Assembly: GCA_025966295.1 (NCBI GenBank)
Contig: JAOPVD010000313.1
Location: 1 to 12,026, forward strand
From: Frankiales bacterium
GTDB taxonomy: Bacteria > Actinomycetota > Actinomycetes > Mycobacteriales > SCTD01
Direction of reading: 5' to 3'
DNA length: 12,026 bases
This document shows positions 1 to 7,154 of this stretch, piece after piece. The position numbers and the translations under genes were made by a program. The notes beneath the pieces were generated by a model. It was not told where the DNA came from and did no database searches. It saw nothing but the letters and a program-made list of their open reading frames with translations. Position 1 is the stretch's first letter, and the number at the start of each line of letters is the position of its first letter.

Positions 1-1353
1 TTCCGCACGGCGCTGGCCACGCGCTCGCCGTGCGTCGTCGTGCTGCCGCACGACGTGCAGGTGCAGCCGGCACCGGCTGCACCGGCGCACGAGCACGGCG
101 TGCTGGCCACGGCCGTCGAGTGGCGGCGTCCGCGGGTGCTTCCCCACGACGAGGACCTCCAGGACGCCGCCGATGTGCTCAACGCCGGCTCGCGGGTCGC
201 GCTCCTCGTCGGGCAAGGTGCCCGGGACGCGGCGGACCAGGTGCGGGCGGTCGCGGAGCGCCTCGGCGCCGGCGTCACCACCAGCCTGCTCGGCAAGCCC
301 TGGGTCGACGAGGGACTGCCCAACAGCTGTGGGGTCATGGGGCACCTCGGCACCACGGCCAGCGCGTGGCTGATGGCGCGCTGCGACACGCTGTTCATCG
401 TGGGGAGCAACGACCCGTGGACCGAGTTCTACCCCGAGCCCGGCCAGGCCCGGGCGGTGCAGGTGGACCTGGACGGCCGGCACCTGGGCAACCGCTACCC
501 GATCGAGGTCGGCCTCGTCGGGGATGCGGCGGAGACCCTGGACCGGCTGCTCCCGCTGCTGCAGGAGCGGCAGCAGCACGAGTGGCGTGACGAGGTCGAG
601 GACCAGGTTCGACGGTGGCACAGCCTCGCCGCGCAGCGGGCCCTGCTGCCTGCGCGGCCGCTTAACCCGGAGCTCGTGGTCCGCGAGCTGTCACCTCTGC
701 TTCCGGCTGATGCCAACGTGGCGCTGGACGTCGGTTCGGTCGTCTACTGGTACGCCCGGCATCTGCGGCTGCCTCCCGGCGTACAGGCGCACCTGTCGTC
801 GACCCTCGCGACGATGGGCAGCGGGTTGCCGTACGGGCTCGCGGCCAAGCTGGCTGCGCCCGACCGACCCGTGGTCGTCCTCGCCGGTGACGGGGCCATG
901 CAGATGAACGGCATCGCCGAGCTCATCACCGTCGCGCGGCTCTGGCAGGACTGGCCGGACCCGCGCTTCGTGGTCCTGGTGCTCAACAACCGGGACCTCG
1001 CGGAGGTCACCTGGGAGCAGCGGGAGACAGAGGGGGACCCGCGCTTCGCCGACAGCCAGGCGCTGCCCGACTTCCCCTACGCGGGCTATGCCGAGCTCCT
1101 GGGGCTGCGGGGTACGCGTGTGACGGCACCGGAGGCGGTGGCCGACGCGTGGCGGACCGCACTCAGGGCTGACCGGCCGGTTGTGCTTGAGGCTGTGGTC
1201 GACGCGGAGGTCCCGCTGCTGCCGCCGTTCCCGGCCGGCGAGGCCAAGCTCGAGAGCTTTCACCGCGGTCTGCGTCAGGAGCAGGACGGCGCCCACGCCC
1301 GGCAGCTGCTCGACGCCCAGGCGGAGCAGGAACGGGCGCTGCACGCGCAGTGA
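1..1353 (+). CDS. ThDP-dependent enzyme, pyruvate oxidase / acetolactate synthase-like (5' partial)
   Basis: The reading frame is open from the first base, so the N-terminus lies outside the window; 450 residues are visible. Family members run to roughly 550-600 residues, so most of the N-terminal pyrimidine-binding domain, including its catalytic glutamate, is missing from view. Visible residues about 25-180 form the central domain (VALLVGQGA, then KPWVDEGLPNSCGVMGHLG). The C-terminal pyrophosphate-binding domain follows, with STLATMGSGLPYGLAAKLA, the Mg-ThDP motif starting GDGAMQMNG (GDG at residues 296-298) and NN at 329-330, then DLAEVTWEQR. This layout fits the PoxB/acetolactate synthase superfamily and most resembles the proteins annotated only as thiamine pyrophosphate-requiring protein. 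Substrate cannot be read from the sequence; decarboxylation of pyruvate or a related 2-oxoacid is the family expectation. The next gene starts 24 bases downstream, so co-transcription is likely. The superfamily is sure, the specific reaction is not. Confidence 0.9.
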   Translation, partial: FRTALATRSPCVVVLPHDVQVQPAPAAPAHEHGVLATAVEWRRPRVLPHDEDLQDAADVLNAGSRVALLVGQGARDAADQVRAVAERLGAGVTTSLLGKPWVDEGLPNSCGVMGHLGTTASAWLMARCDTLFIVGSNDPWTEFYPEPGQARAVQVDLDGRHLGNRYPIEVGLVGDAAETLDRLLPLLQERQQHEWRDEVEDQVRRWHSLAAQRALLPARPLNPELVVRELSPLLPADANVALDVGSVVYWYARHLRLPPGVQAHLSSTLATMGSGLPYGLAAKLAAPDRPVVVLAGDGAMQMNGIAELITVARLWQDWPDPRFVVLVLNNRDLAEVTWEQRETEGDPRFADSQALPDFPYAGYAELLGLRGTRVTAPEAVADAWRTALRADRPVVLEAVVDAEVPLLPPFPAGEAKLESFHRGLRQEQDGAHARQLLDAQAEQERALHAQ

Positions 1354-1365
1354 GCCGACGCGAAC

Positions 1366-1372
1366 GAGGAGG
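1366..1372 (+). promoter_or_regulatory. Ribosome binding site fixing the GTG start at 1378
   Basis: GAGGAGG lies five bases before GTG 1378. It supports that GTG rather than the out-of-frame ATG-like positions around it, and it sits within the 24-base gap after the ThDP enzyme stop, which fits translation from a shared message. Confidence 0.7.
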
Positions 1373-1377
1373 CGGAC

Positions 1378-1947
1378 GTGGGAACGCAGACCGGATCCGA
1401 GGTCATCAAGGACTGGCCGGACGAGTCGCGCGAGGCGGCTCAGCTGGTCGTCGACACCTACGGGGAGCCGCAGGAGGTGACCCCGTCGTTGCTCATCTGG
1501 TACGACGCCGGGCCCTGGAAGCGGGTGGTGGCCTCCCGCGTCTTCTTCGAGCACCGGTTCCCCGCGCCGCACAACGACTCGGTGCAGTCCGTCATCGACT
1601 ACCGGGTGCCCCCGGAGAAGATCACGCCGGTGACGCAGTTCGACGGCAGCGTCGTCGTGGAGCGCACCGCCGGCGAGGTGTCGGCCCGCTGCCACGACGA
1701 GCAGGCCAACCTCCTGGCCCTGAACCTGATGCACGACATCGTCACGGACGCGAGGACCGTCGGCGAGGCGCGGGAGCACTACGCCAAGGAGTTCGCCGAC
1801 GCCCGTCGCAAGCTGCCGACGCCGTACATGGACAAGCTCCGCTTCGCGCCCGGCCGGGACACGGCCGACCCGGACGAGCCGGTGCTCAGCGACCAGGACC
1901 TCCAGCGGGCGGCGGAGGAGGGCAAGCAGCACGAGCAGGCCGGCTGA
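1378..1947 (+). CDS. Conserved-looking uncharacterised protein (189 aa)
   Basis: I cannot assign a function. The protein is soluble, with no signal peptide or membrane segment. It starts MGTQTGSEVIKDWPDES and is rich in charged residues and in aromatic positions that look conserved: LIWYDAGPWKR at about 39-49, FPAPHNDSVQSVIDYRVPP at about 60-78, then DGSVVVERTAGEVSARCHDEQ and LALNLMHDIVTDARTVGEAREHYA. The C-terminal 30 residues are acidic and probably disordered. From memory, proteins with the same WPDESREAAQLV, LIWY-GPWKR and RTxGExSARC blocks occur in other bacterial phyla as hypothetical proteins; no domain name is known to me. The start is GTG behind GAGGAGG. The tight spacing to the ThDP enzyme and the flavoprotein gene downstream suggest a shared oxidative-metabolism role, which is inference only. 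Confidence 0.85.
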   Translation: MGTQTGSEVIKDWPDESREAAQLVVDTYGEPQEVTPSLLIWYDAGPWKRVVASRVFFEHRFPAPHNDSVQSVIDYRVPPEKITPVTQFDGSVVVERTAGEVSARCHDEQANLLALNLMHDIVTDARTVGEAREHYAKEFADARRKLPTPYMDKLRFAPGRDTADPDEPVLSDQDLQRAAEEGKQHEQAG

Positions 1948-1949
1948 CC

Positions 1950-1971
1950 GCTCAGGCCGGGCAGCCTGAGC
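1950..1971 (+). terminator. Intergenic hairpin, possible attenuator or weak terminator
   Basis: GCTCAGGC (1950-1957) and GCCTGAGC (1964-1971) form a perfect 8-bp stem around a 6-base loop, starting three bases after the upstream stop codon. No T-run follows, so intrinsic termination is uncertain. It may instead partly separate expression of the two flanking genes or mark an RNA end. Confidence 0.4.
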
Positions 1972-1989
1972 CGTAGCGCGGGAGGTGTC

Positions 1990-2595
1990 ATGAGCGACCA
2001 GGTGTCCGTGGTTGGCCTCGGCGGCTCGATGCGGGCGGGGTCGACCAGCCTGACCGCGCTCCGGACCGCGCTGGAGGGCGCGGCTGCGGCCGGAGCCGCG
2101 ACGCAGGTCCTGTCGGTGCGGGAGCTGGACCTGCCCCTGTACACCCCGGAGCACGCCATCCCCGACGCCGCCCACCGGCTGGTCGAGGCGGTCGCCGGTG
2201 CGCAGGCGATGATCTGGAGCAGCCCGACCTACCAGGGCTCGATCAGCGGCGCGGTCAAGAACGCCCTGGACTGGCTGGTCCTGCTGGCCGACCGCCAACC
2301 GGCGTACCTGACCAACAAGCCGATCGGGCTGGTGGCGACCGCCGGAGGCGTGCAGGGGCTGCAGGCGATCAACGCGATGGAGTTCAGCGTGCGGGCGCTG
2401 CGCGGCTGGGCGGTGCCGCTCGTCCTCCCGGTCGCGCAGTCCTGGCAGGTCTTCGACCCCGACGGCGCCCTGGTCGACGCCGCCGTGGGGGAGCAGCTGC
2501 GCGCCCTGGGCGCCGAGGTCGTCCGGGCGGCGTACCAGCTGCGGCAGGAGGGGACCTGCGACTACGCGGACAGCCGGCAGTTCGCCGCCTCCTAG
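1990..2595 (+). CDS. NADPH-dependent FMN reductase family flavoprotein
   Basis: The 201-residue protein has the flavodoxin-like fold of the FMN_red family. The N-terminal phosphate-binding loop reads GGSMRAGSTS (residues 11-20). The flavin-contact stretch SPTYQGSISGAVKNALDW lies at 78-95, and KPIGLVATAGG at 110-120. Length matches the family (about 180-210 residues). Such enzymes reduce FMN or other acceptors (quinones, azo compounds, chromate) with NAD(P)H in the cytoplasm. The exact acceptor cannot be told. The ATG start is preceded by GGGAGG at a good distance. It follows the unknown gene by 42 bases containing a hairpin, and all three genes point the same way. Supplying reduced flavin for a neighbouring enzyme is possible but not shown. 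Confidence 0.92.
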   Translation: MSDQVSVVGLGGSMRAGSTSLTALRTALEGAAAAGAATQVLSVRELDLPLYTPEHAIPDAAHRLVEAVAGAQAMIWSSPTYQGSISGAVKNALDWLVLLADRQPAYLTNKPIGLVATAGGVQGLQAINAMEFSVRALRGWAVPLVLPVAQSWQVFDPDGALVDAAVGEQLRALGAEVVRAAYQLRQEGTCDYADSRQFAAS

Positions 2596-2611
2596 CCTCC
2601 GGCGCAGGAAC

Positions 2612-2640
2612 GCGGCAGGTGTGGCTGCCGCCCCGCGGGG
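2612..2640 (+). terminator. Hairpins downstream of the FMN reductase gene
   Basis: GCGGCAG (2612-2618) pairs perfectly with CTGCCGC (2625-2631) around a 6-base loop, and the short palindrome CCCCGCGGGG (2631-2640) follows directly. They lie in the 78-base gap before the next gene. There is no T-run, so this is a weak terminator candidate that may separate the redox genes from the membrane-protein genes. Confidence 0.3.
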
Positions 2641-2662
2641 CATGGCCGACCACCTCGCGCGC

Positions 2663-2666
2663 GGAG
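2663..2666 (+). promoter_or_regulatory. Ribosome binding site supporting the TTG start at 2674
   Basis: GGAG lies seven bases before TTG 2674. No ATG or GTG in the same frame was seen between the upstream gene and this point, and the first membrane segment begins right after it, so TTG is the best start. Confidence 0.55.
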
Positions 2667-2673
2667 CGTCCAG

Positions 2674-4044
2674 TTGATCGAGGCCTTGCTGCTCCTGCTC
2701 TCCCTGCTGCTCGTGCTGGCCTGCGGTGTGTTCGTCGCCGCGGAGTTCGCCCTCGTCACCGTCGACCGGGCCACGGTGGAGCGCGCCGCGCTCGAGGGTG
2801 ACCCCCAGGCCCAGGGGGTGCGCAAGGCGCTCCGGACGCTGTCCACCCAGTTGTCCGGTGCCCAGCTCGGCATCACCATCACCAACCTGGCGATCGGGTT
2901 CCTGGCTGCTCCCGCCGTCGAAGGCCTGGTCGACGGGCCGCTGGGGGCTGCTGGGCTGTCCCAGGGGACGGTCACCGGCATCGCGGTGGTGCTGGGCCTC
3001 GTCGTCGGCACCGCCGTCACCATGGTGCTCGGGGAGCTGGTCCCCAAGAACCTGGCGGTCGCCGAGCCGCTGGCCACGGCCCGCGCCACGCAGGGCTTCA
3101 TGCGCGGCTTCACGACCGCCATGAGCTACCCCATCCGGATCCTCAACGGGTCCGCGAACGCGATCGTTCGGCTGGTCGGCATCGAGCCGCAGGAGGAGCT
3201 CGCCTCGGCGCGCTCACCCGAGGAGCTGGCCTCGCTGGTACGGCGGTCCGCCGAGGAGGGCGTGCTCGAGCGGGGGACCGCCCGACTGCTCGAGCGGTCG
3301 CTGACCTTCGGCGACAAGACCGCCGGCGACATCAAGACCCCGCGGGTGCGGGTCCGCTTCGTCGGGGCGGACGAGTCCCTGGACACCGTCATCGCGCTGA
3401 CCCGCGAGACCGGGCACTCGCGCTTCCCGGTCATCGAGGATGGGCCCGACGACGTCGTCGGGCTCATCCACGTCAAGCAGGCCACGGCGGTACGTGTCGG
3501 GCTGCGCGCCAAGACACCCGCGTCGGCGGTGATGTCGCAGCCGGTGCTGGTCCCGGTGCACGTCGAGCTCGACCCGCTGCTGGAGCTGCTGCGCGGCCGC
3601 GGCATGCAGATGGCCGTCGTCGTGGACGAGTACGGCGGCACCGACGGCGTCGTGACCCTGGAGGACGTGGTCGAGGAGCTCGTCGGCGACATCGCGGACG
3701 AGCATGACCGGCCGGGTGCGCACGCCCGCCGCCGGCGCGACGGCAGCTGGTCGCTGTCCGGGCTGCTGCGTCCCGACGAGGTCCGCGACCTGACCGGTGT
3801 GGCGCTGCCCCAGGAGGAGGACTACGAGACGCTCGCCGGCCTGGTCCTGGACCGGCTGGGTCACGTGCCGGGGGTGGGGGAGAGCGTCACCGTCGACGTC
3901 ACGCCGGCCACGGTGGTGGACGACCTGGACGCCGACCCCGCGCCGCCGCAGGTGGCCGTGCTGGTGGTGGAACGGATGGACGGCCGCCGCATCGACCGGG
4001 TCCGGATGTCCGTCGCTGCTGCGGTAGAGGCGGGCCGGCCGTGA
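2674..4044 (+). CDS. CNNM/CBS-domain membrane protein (CorC/HlyC, hemolysin C-like), full-length
   Basis: 456 residues. The N-terminal CNNM (DUF21) domain has membrane segments at about 3-27, 65-85 and 97-120 and a weaker one at 140-165, with the family signatures AAEFALVTVDR (22-32), GAQLGITITNLAIG (62-75) and LGELVPKNLA (119-128). A CBS-domain pair follows (about 216-270 and 280-340; VVDEYGGTDGVVTLEDVVEE is the typical second-CBS end). The CorC_HlyC transporter-associated domain is at about 355-447. This full order is that of bacterial CNNM/CorC proteins, linked in the literature to Mg2+ (or Na+/Mg2+) transport and magnesium resistance; hemolysin is a historical name. The CBS pair probably senses a nucleotide such as ATP. 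The start is TTG. Its stop overlaps the next start (GTGA), so the two proteins are translationally coupled and may form a heteromer. Confidence 0.93.
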   Translation: MIEALLLLLSLLLVLACGVFVAAEFALVTVDRATVERAALEGDPQAQGVRKALRTLSTQLSGAQLGITITNLAIGFLAAPAVEGLVDGPLGAAGLSQGTVTGIAVVLGLVVGTAVTMVLGELVPKNLAVAEPLATARATQGFMRGFTTAMSYPIRILNGSANAIVRLVGIEPQEELASARSPEELASLVRRSAEEGVLERGTARLLERSLTFGDKTAGDIKTPRVRVRFVGADESLDTVIALTRETGHSRFPVIEDGPDDVVGLIHVKQATAVRVGLRAKTPASAVMSQPVLVPVHVELDPLLELLRGRGMQMAVVVDEYGGTDGVVTLEDVVEELVGDIADEHDRPGAHARRRRDGSWSLSGLLRPDEVRDLTGVALPQEEDYETLAGLVLDRLGHVPGVGESVTVDVTPATVVDDLDADPAPPQVAVLVVERMDGRRIDRVRMSVAAAVEAGRP

Positions 4045-5087
4045 GCGACCTGACCGGTCTGCTGCTCGCAGTGGTGCTGCTGGGCCTGAACGCGTTCTTC
4101 GTCGGCGCGGAGTTCGCCCTGATCTCCGCGCGCCGGACCCGGCTCGAGCCGCGGGCCGCGGCCGGGTCGAAGGCGGCGCGCACCACGCTGCGGGCGATGG
4201 AGAACGTCTCGTTGATGATGGCGGGCGCCCAGTTCGGCATCACGGTGTGCTCGCTGGGACTCGGTGCCATCGGAGAGCCGGCGGTCGCGCACCTGCTCGA
4301 GCCGGCCTTCGAGCGGCTGGGGCTGTCGGCGACCTCGCTGCACGCGGTCGCGTTCACGGTGGCGCTCGCGCTGGTCGTCTACGCCCACGTGGTGATCGGC
4401 GAGATGGTCCCGAAGAACATCGCGCTGGCCGGACCGGAGCGGGCGGCGCTCGTGCTCGCCCCGCCGCTCGTCGCGGTCGTCACCGTCCTCAAGCCGTTCA
4501 TCCGGGCGCTCAACGCCGTGAGCAACGGCCTGCTGCGGCTGGCCCGCGTGCAGCCCAGGGCCGAGGTGGCCTCCACCTTCAACCGGCAGGAGGTCGCCGG
4601 CCTCATCGAGCAGTCCCGTACCGAGGGCCTGCTGGACGCCGACGAGTACGACCTGCTCATCGGCGCGCTCGGGTTGCGTGAGCGCACCGTGAGCACGGTG
4701 GTGATGCAGCTCAGCGAGCTCGTCACGGTGCGCCGCGGCGCGAGCGTGAGCACGGTCGAGCGGATCTGCGCAGCCACCGGTTTCTCGCGGCTGCCGGTGA
4801 CCGACGGCAACCGGGTCGTCGGGTACCTGCACATCAAGGACGTGCTCGAGCCCGATCCGGCCAAGCGCCGCCGGCCGGTCGCCGACAAGTGGATCCGGCC
4901 GATGGCCGCGGTCCGGCACACCGACCTGCTGCACGAGGCGCTGCAGGCGATGCAGGCGCGCGGTACGCACATGGCCCGGGTCGGCGACGAGCACGGACGG
5001 GTGCGAGGCGTCGTCACCCTCGAGGACGTCCTGGAGGAGCTGGTCGGGGAGATCCGCGACGCCAGCCACGCTGTGACGCTCGCCTGA
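4041..5087 (+). CDS. CNNM/CBS-domain membrane protein lacking the CorC_HlyC domain
   Basis: 348 residues starting at a GTG that overlaps the previous stop by four bases. It repeats the layout of its neighbour: CNNM membrane domain with GAEFALISARR (22-32), GAQFGITVCSLGLG (62-75) and IGEMVPKNIA (119-128), membrane segments near 3-27, 62-80, 100-122 and 135-160, then CBS domains at about 220-270 and 285-338 (VVTLEDVLEELVGEI). The protein ends about ten residues after the second CBS domain, so the C-terminal CorC_HlyC domain of its neighbour is absent. The reading frame is intact, so this is a shorter paralogue and not a frameshift. Paired long and short CNNM genes are common in actinobacteria as I recall. 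A joint ion transporter, probably for Mg2+ or a related divalent metal, is the likely role. Confidence 0.92.
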   Translation: MSDLTGLLLAVVLLGLNAFFVGAEFALISARRTRLEPRAAAGSKAARTTLRAMENVSLMMAGAQFGITVCSLGLGAIGEPAVAHLLEPAFERLGLSATSLHAVAFTVALALVVYAHVVIGEMVPKNIALAGPERAALVLAPPLVAVVTVLKPFIRALNAVSNGLLRLARVQPRAEVASTFNRQEVAGLIEQSRTEGLLDADEYDLLIGALGLRERTVSTVVMQLSELVTVRRGASVSTVERICAATGFSRLPVTDGNRVVGYLHIKDVLEPDPAKRRRPVADKWIRPMAAVRHTDLLHEALQAMQARGTHMARVGDEHGRVRGVVTLEDVLEELVGEIRDASHAVTLA

Positions 5088-5147
5088 GCCGCCAGCCCGC
5101 CGGGTGGATGGAGTCGCTGCGGGCAGGAGCACCGGGCCCGCCTTCCT

Positions 5148-5152
5148 GGAGG
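5148..5152 (+). promoter_or_regulatory. Ribosome binding site deciding the TTG start of the permease
   Basis: GGAGG lies nine bases before the in-frame TTG at 5162. The upstream in-frame ATG at 5108 has only GGGTGG before it, directly adjacent, and would add 18 residues of unremarkable low-complexity sequence. TTG 5162 is therefore preferred. Confidence 0.6.
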
Positions 5153-5161
5153 ACGACGCGG

Positions 5162-7150
5162 TTGGCCACCACCACGAGCAGTCGACTGGCGGCGACGGGC
5201 GCGCGGACCGCCCTGCGTGGCGTCCGCGGCTGGCTGCTGGAGGGGCTGCCGGACCAGCGCGGGCGGGTCGAGGGCCCGCACACCCAGGCGCCGGCCGAGC
5301 CGCACCGCCGCTACCCGTGGTGGCAGGTGATGTGCCTGACCGGCCTGGACTACTTCTCCACGCTGGGCTACCAGCCCGGGATCGCGGCCATCGCCGCCGG
5401 GTCGCTCGCGCCGGTCGCCACGCTGGTGCTGGTCACCGTGACGCTGGCCGGTGCGCTGCCCGTCTACCGGCGGGTGGCGGAGGAGAGCCCGCACGGCGAG
5501 GGCTCGATCGCGATGCTGGAGCGGCTCCTGCCGTTCTGGAGGGGCAAGCTGTTCGTGCTGGTCCTGCTCGGCTTCGCCGCCACCGACTTCATGATCACCA
5601 TCACGCTGTCTGCGGCGGATGCCACCGCCCACGCGCTGGAGAACCCGGTGCTGCCCGCGGCGCTGCGCGGCCATCAGGTGGCCATCACGCTGGTGCTCGT
5701 CGCGCTGCTCGGCGCCGTGTTCCTCAAGGGCTTCGGCGAGGCGATCAGCGTCGCGGTCCCGCTGGTCGCGGTCTACCTGACGGTCAACGCCGTCGTGGTG
5801 GTGGTGGGCCTGTGGCAGGTCGCGAGCTCACCGCAGGTAGTGACCGACTGGCAGACGGCGCTCACCACCGCGCACGGCAGCAACCCGTTGCTCATGGTTG
5901 GCCTGGCGCTGCTGGTGTTCCCGAAGCTGGCGCTCGGCCTGTCGGGGTTCGAGACCGGCGTCGCCGTGATGCCGCACATCCAGGGTGAATCCGGCGACAC
6001 CGAGGAGCGGCCGCTGGGCCGGATCCGCGGCGCCAAGAAGCTGCTCACCACCGCCGCCGTCATCATGAGCGTCTTCCTGGTGGCGAGCAGCGTCATCACC
6101 ACCCTGCTCATCCCTCCCGAGGCGTTCCGGTCCGGTGGTCCGGCGAACGGCCGGGCCCTGGCCTACCTCGCCCACGAGCACCTCGGCAGCGGCTTCGGCA
6201 CGGTCTACGACCTGTCCACCATCGCCATCCTGTGGTTCGCCGGCGCCTCCGCGATGGCCGGGCTGCTCAACCTCATGCCCCGCTACCTGCCGCGGTACGG
6301 GATGGCGCCGGACTGGCTCCGCGCGGTGCGGCCGCTGGTGCTGGTGCTCACGGCGATCGCCTTCCTCATCACCGGGATCTTCCGGGCGAGCGTCGACGCG
6401 CAGGGCGGCGCGTACGCCACCGGCGTGCTCATGCTGATCACCTCGGCGGCGGTGGCCGTGACGCTGGCCGCCCGCCGGGCCGGCCAGCGCGGCCTGACCG
6501 TGGCGTTCGGGATGATCACCGCGGTCTTCGTCTACACGACCGTGGTCAACGTGCTGCAGCGGCCGGACGGCGTGCAGATCGGCGCCTGCTTCATCGCCGG
6601 CATCGTGCTGGTGTCGTTCCTGTCCCGGCTGCACCGGGCCTTCGAGCTACGGGTGACCCAGGTGGTGCTGGACGACCGGGCGGCGCACCTGGTCGGCGAC
6701 GGCGACGGCGACGCCGGCAGCAAGCTGCGGCTGATCGCCAACGAGCCGGACGCCCGCGACCTGGCCGAGTACGACGCGAAGATCCGACAGGTCCGGGAGG
6801 ACCACGACCTCCCGCCGGCCGCCGGCATCATCTTCGTCGAGGTCACCGTCACCGACCCGTCGGACTTCGCCGGCGAGCTGCAGGTCCGCGGGGAGGTCCG
6901 GTACGGCTTCCGGCTGCTGACGATGGAGAGTTCCAGCGTCCCGAACGCGCTCGCCGCGCTGCTGCTGCACCTGCGCGACGCCACCGGTCGGCAGCCGCAC
7001 ATCTACTTCGAGTGGACCGAGGGCAACCCGGTGGTCAACATGCTGCGCTTCCTCGCGTTCGGAGCCGGCGAGGTCGCGCCGGTGACGCGGGAGGTGCTGC
7101 GCGAGGCCGAGCCCGACCCGGCCCGCCGGCCCCACGTGCACGTCGGCTGA
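5162..7150 (+). CDS. APC-superfamily amino acid/polyamine-type permease with C-terminal soluble domain
   Basis: 662 residues from TTG 5162. After a cytoplasmic N-terminus of about 50 residues come some 11-12 hydrophobic segments between about 52 and 490. The stretch CLTGLDYFSTLGYQPGIA (58-75) resembles the broken first helix of APC transporters, where the GYQPG turn binds substrate. ESPHGEGSIAMLERLLP (108-124) and FETGVAVMPHIQG (263-275) are other notable blocks. Residues about 491-662 are soluble: a Gly/Asp linker (VGDGDGDAG, 511-519), then a mixed alpha/beta domain ending HIYFEWTEGNPVVNMLRF. This tail is longer than in ordinary amino acid permeases, and its function is unknown to me. Substrate is not readable; amino acid or cation (KUP-like) uptake are both possible. 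The gene follows the CNNM pair by 74 bases and converges with the gene at 7155, leaving four bases between stops. Confidence 0.88.
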   Translation: MATTTSSRLAATGARTALRGVRGWLLEGLPDQRGRVEGPHTQAPAEPHRRYPWWQVMCLTGLDYFSTLGYQPGIAAIAAGSLAPVATLVLVTVTLAGALPVYRRVAEESPHGEGSIAMLERLLPFWRGKLFVLVLLGFAATDFMITITLSAADATAHALENPVLPAALRGHQVAITLVLVALLGAVFLKGFGEAISVAVPLVAVYLTVNAVVVVVGLWQVASSPQVVTDWQTALTTAHGSNPLLMVGLALLVFPKLALGLSGFETGVAVMPHIQGESGDTEERPLGRIRGAKKLLTTAAVIMSVFLVASSVITTLLIPPEAFRSGGPANGRALAYLAHEHLGSGFGTVYDLSTIAILWFAGASAMAGLLNLMPRYLPRYGMAPDWLRAVRPLVLVLTAIAFLITGIFRASVDAQGGAYATGVLMLITSAAVAVTLAARRAGQRGLTVAFGMITAVFVYTTVVNVLQRPDGVQIGACFIAGIVLVSFLSRLHRAFELRVTQVVLDDRAAHLVGDGDGDAGSKLRLIANEPDARDLAEYDAKIRQVREDHDLPPAAGIIFVEVTVTDPSDFAGELQVRGEVRYGFRLLTMESSSVPNALAALLLHLRDATGRQPHIYFEWTEGNPVVNMLRFLAFGAGEVAPVTREVLREAEPDPARRPHVHVG

Positions 7151-7154
7151 CCAG

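Noticed and set aside
691..2643. 650-codon open frame on the - strand opposite the ThDP enzyme, unknown gene and flavoprotein gene
   Set aside because: Composition is Arg/Gly/His/Leu-rich without motifs, and it lies antisense to three well-supported genes; such open antisense frames are normal at this GC content.
4889..5161. Upstream extension of the permease to an earlier start (4889 or ATG 5108)
   Set aside because: The 4889 start would lie inside the preceding CBS gene and gives low-complexity sequence; ATG 5108 has a poor ribosome site, whereas TTG 5162 has GGAGG at good spacing.
3861..5674. Two long - strand open frames opposite the CNNM pair and permease
   Set aside because: Low-complexity translated sequence and full antisense overlap with recognisable membrane proteins.
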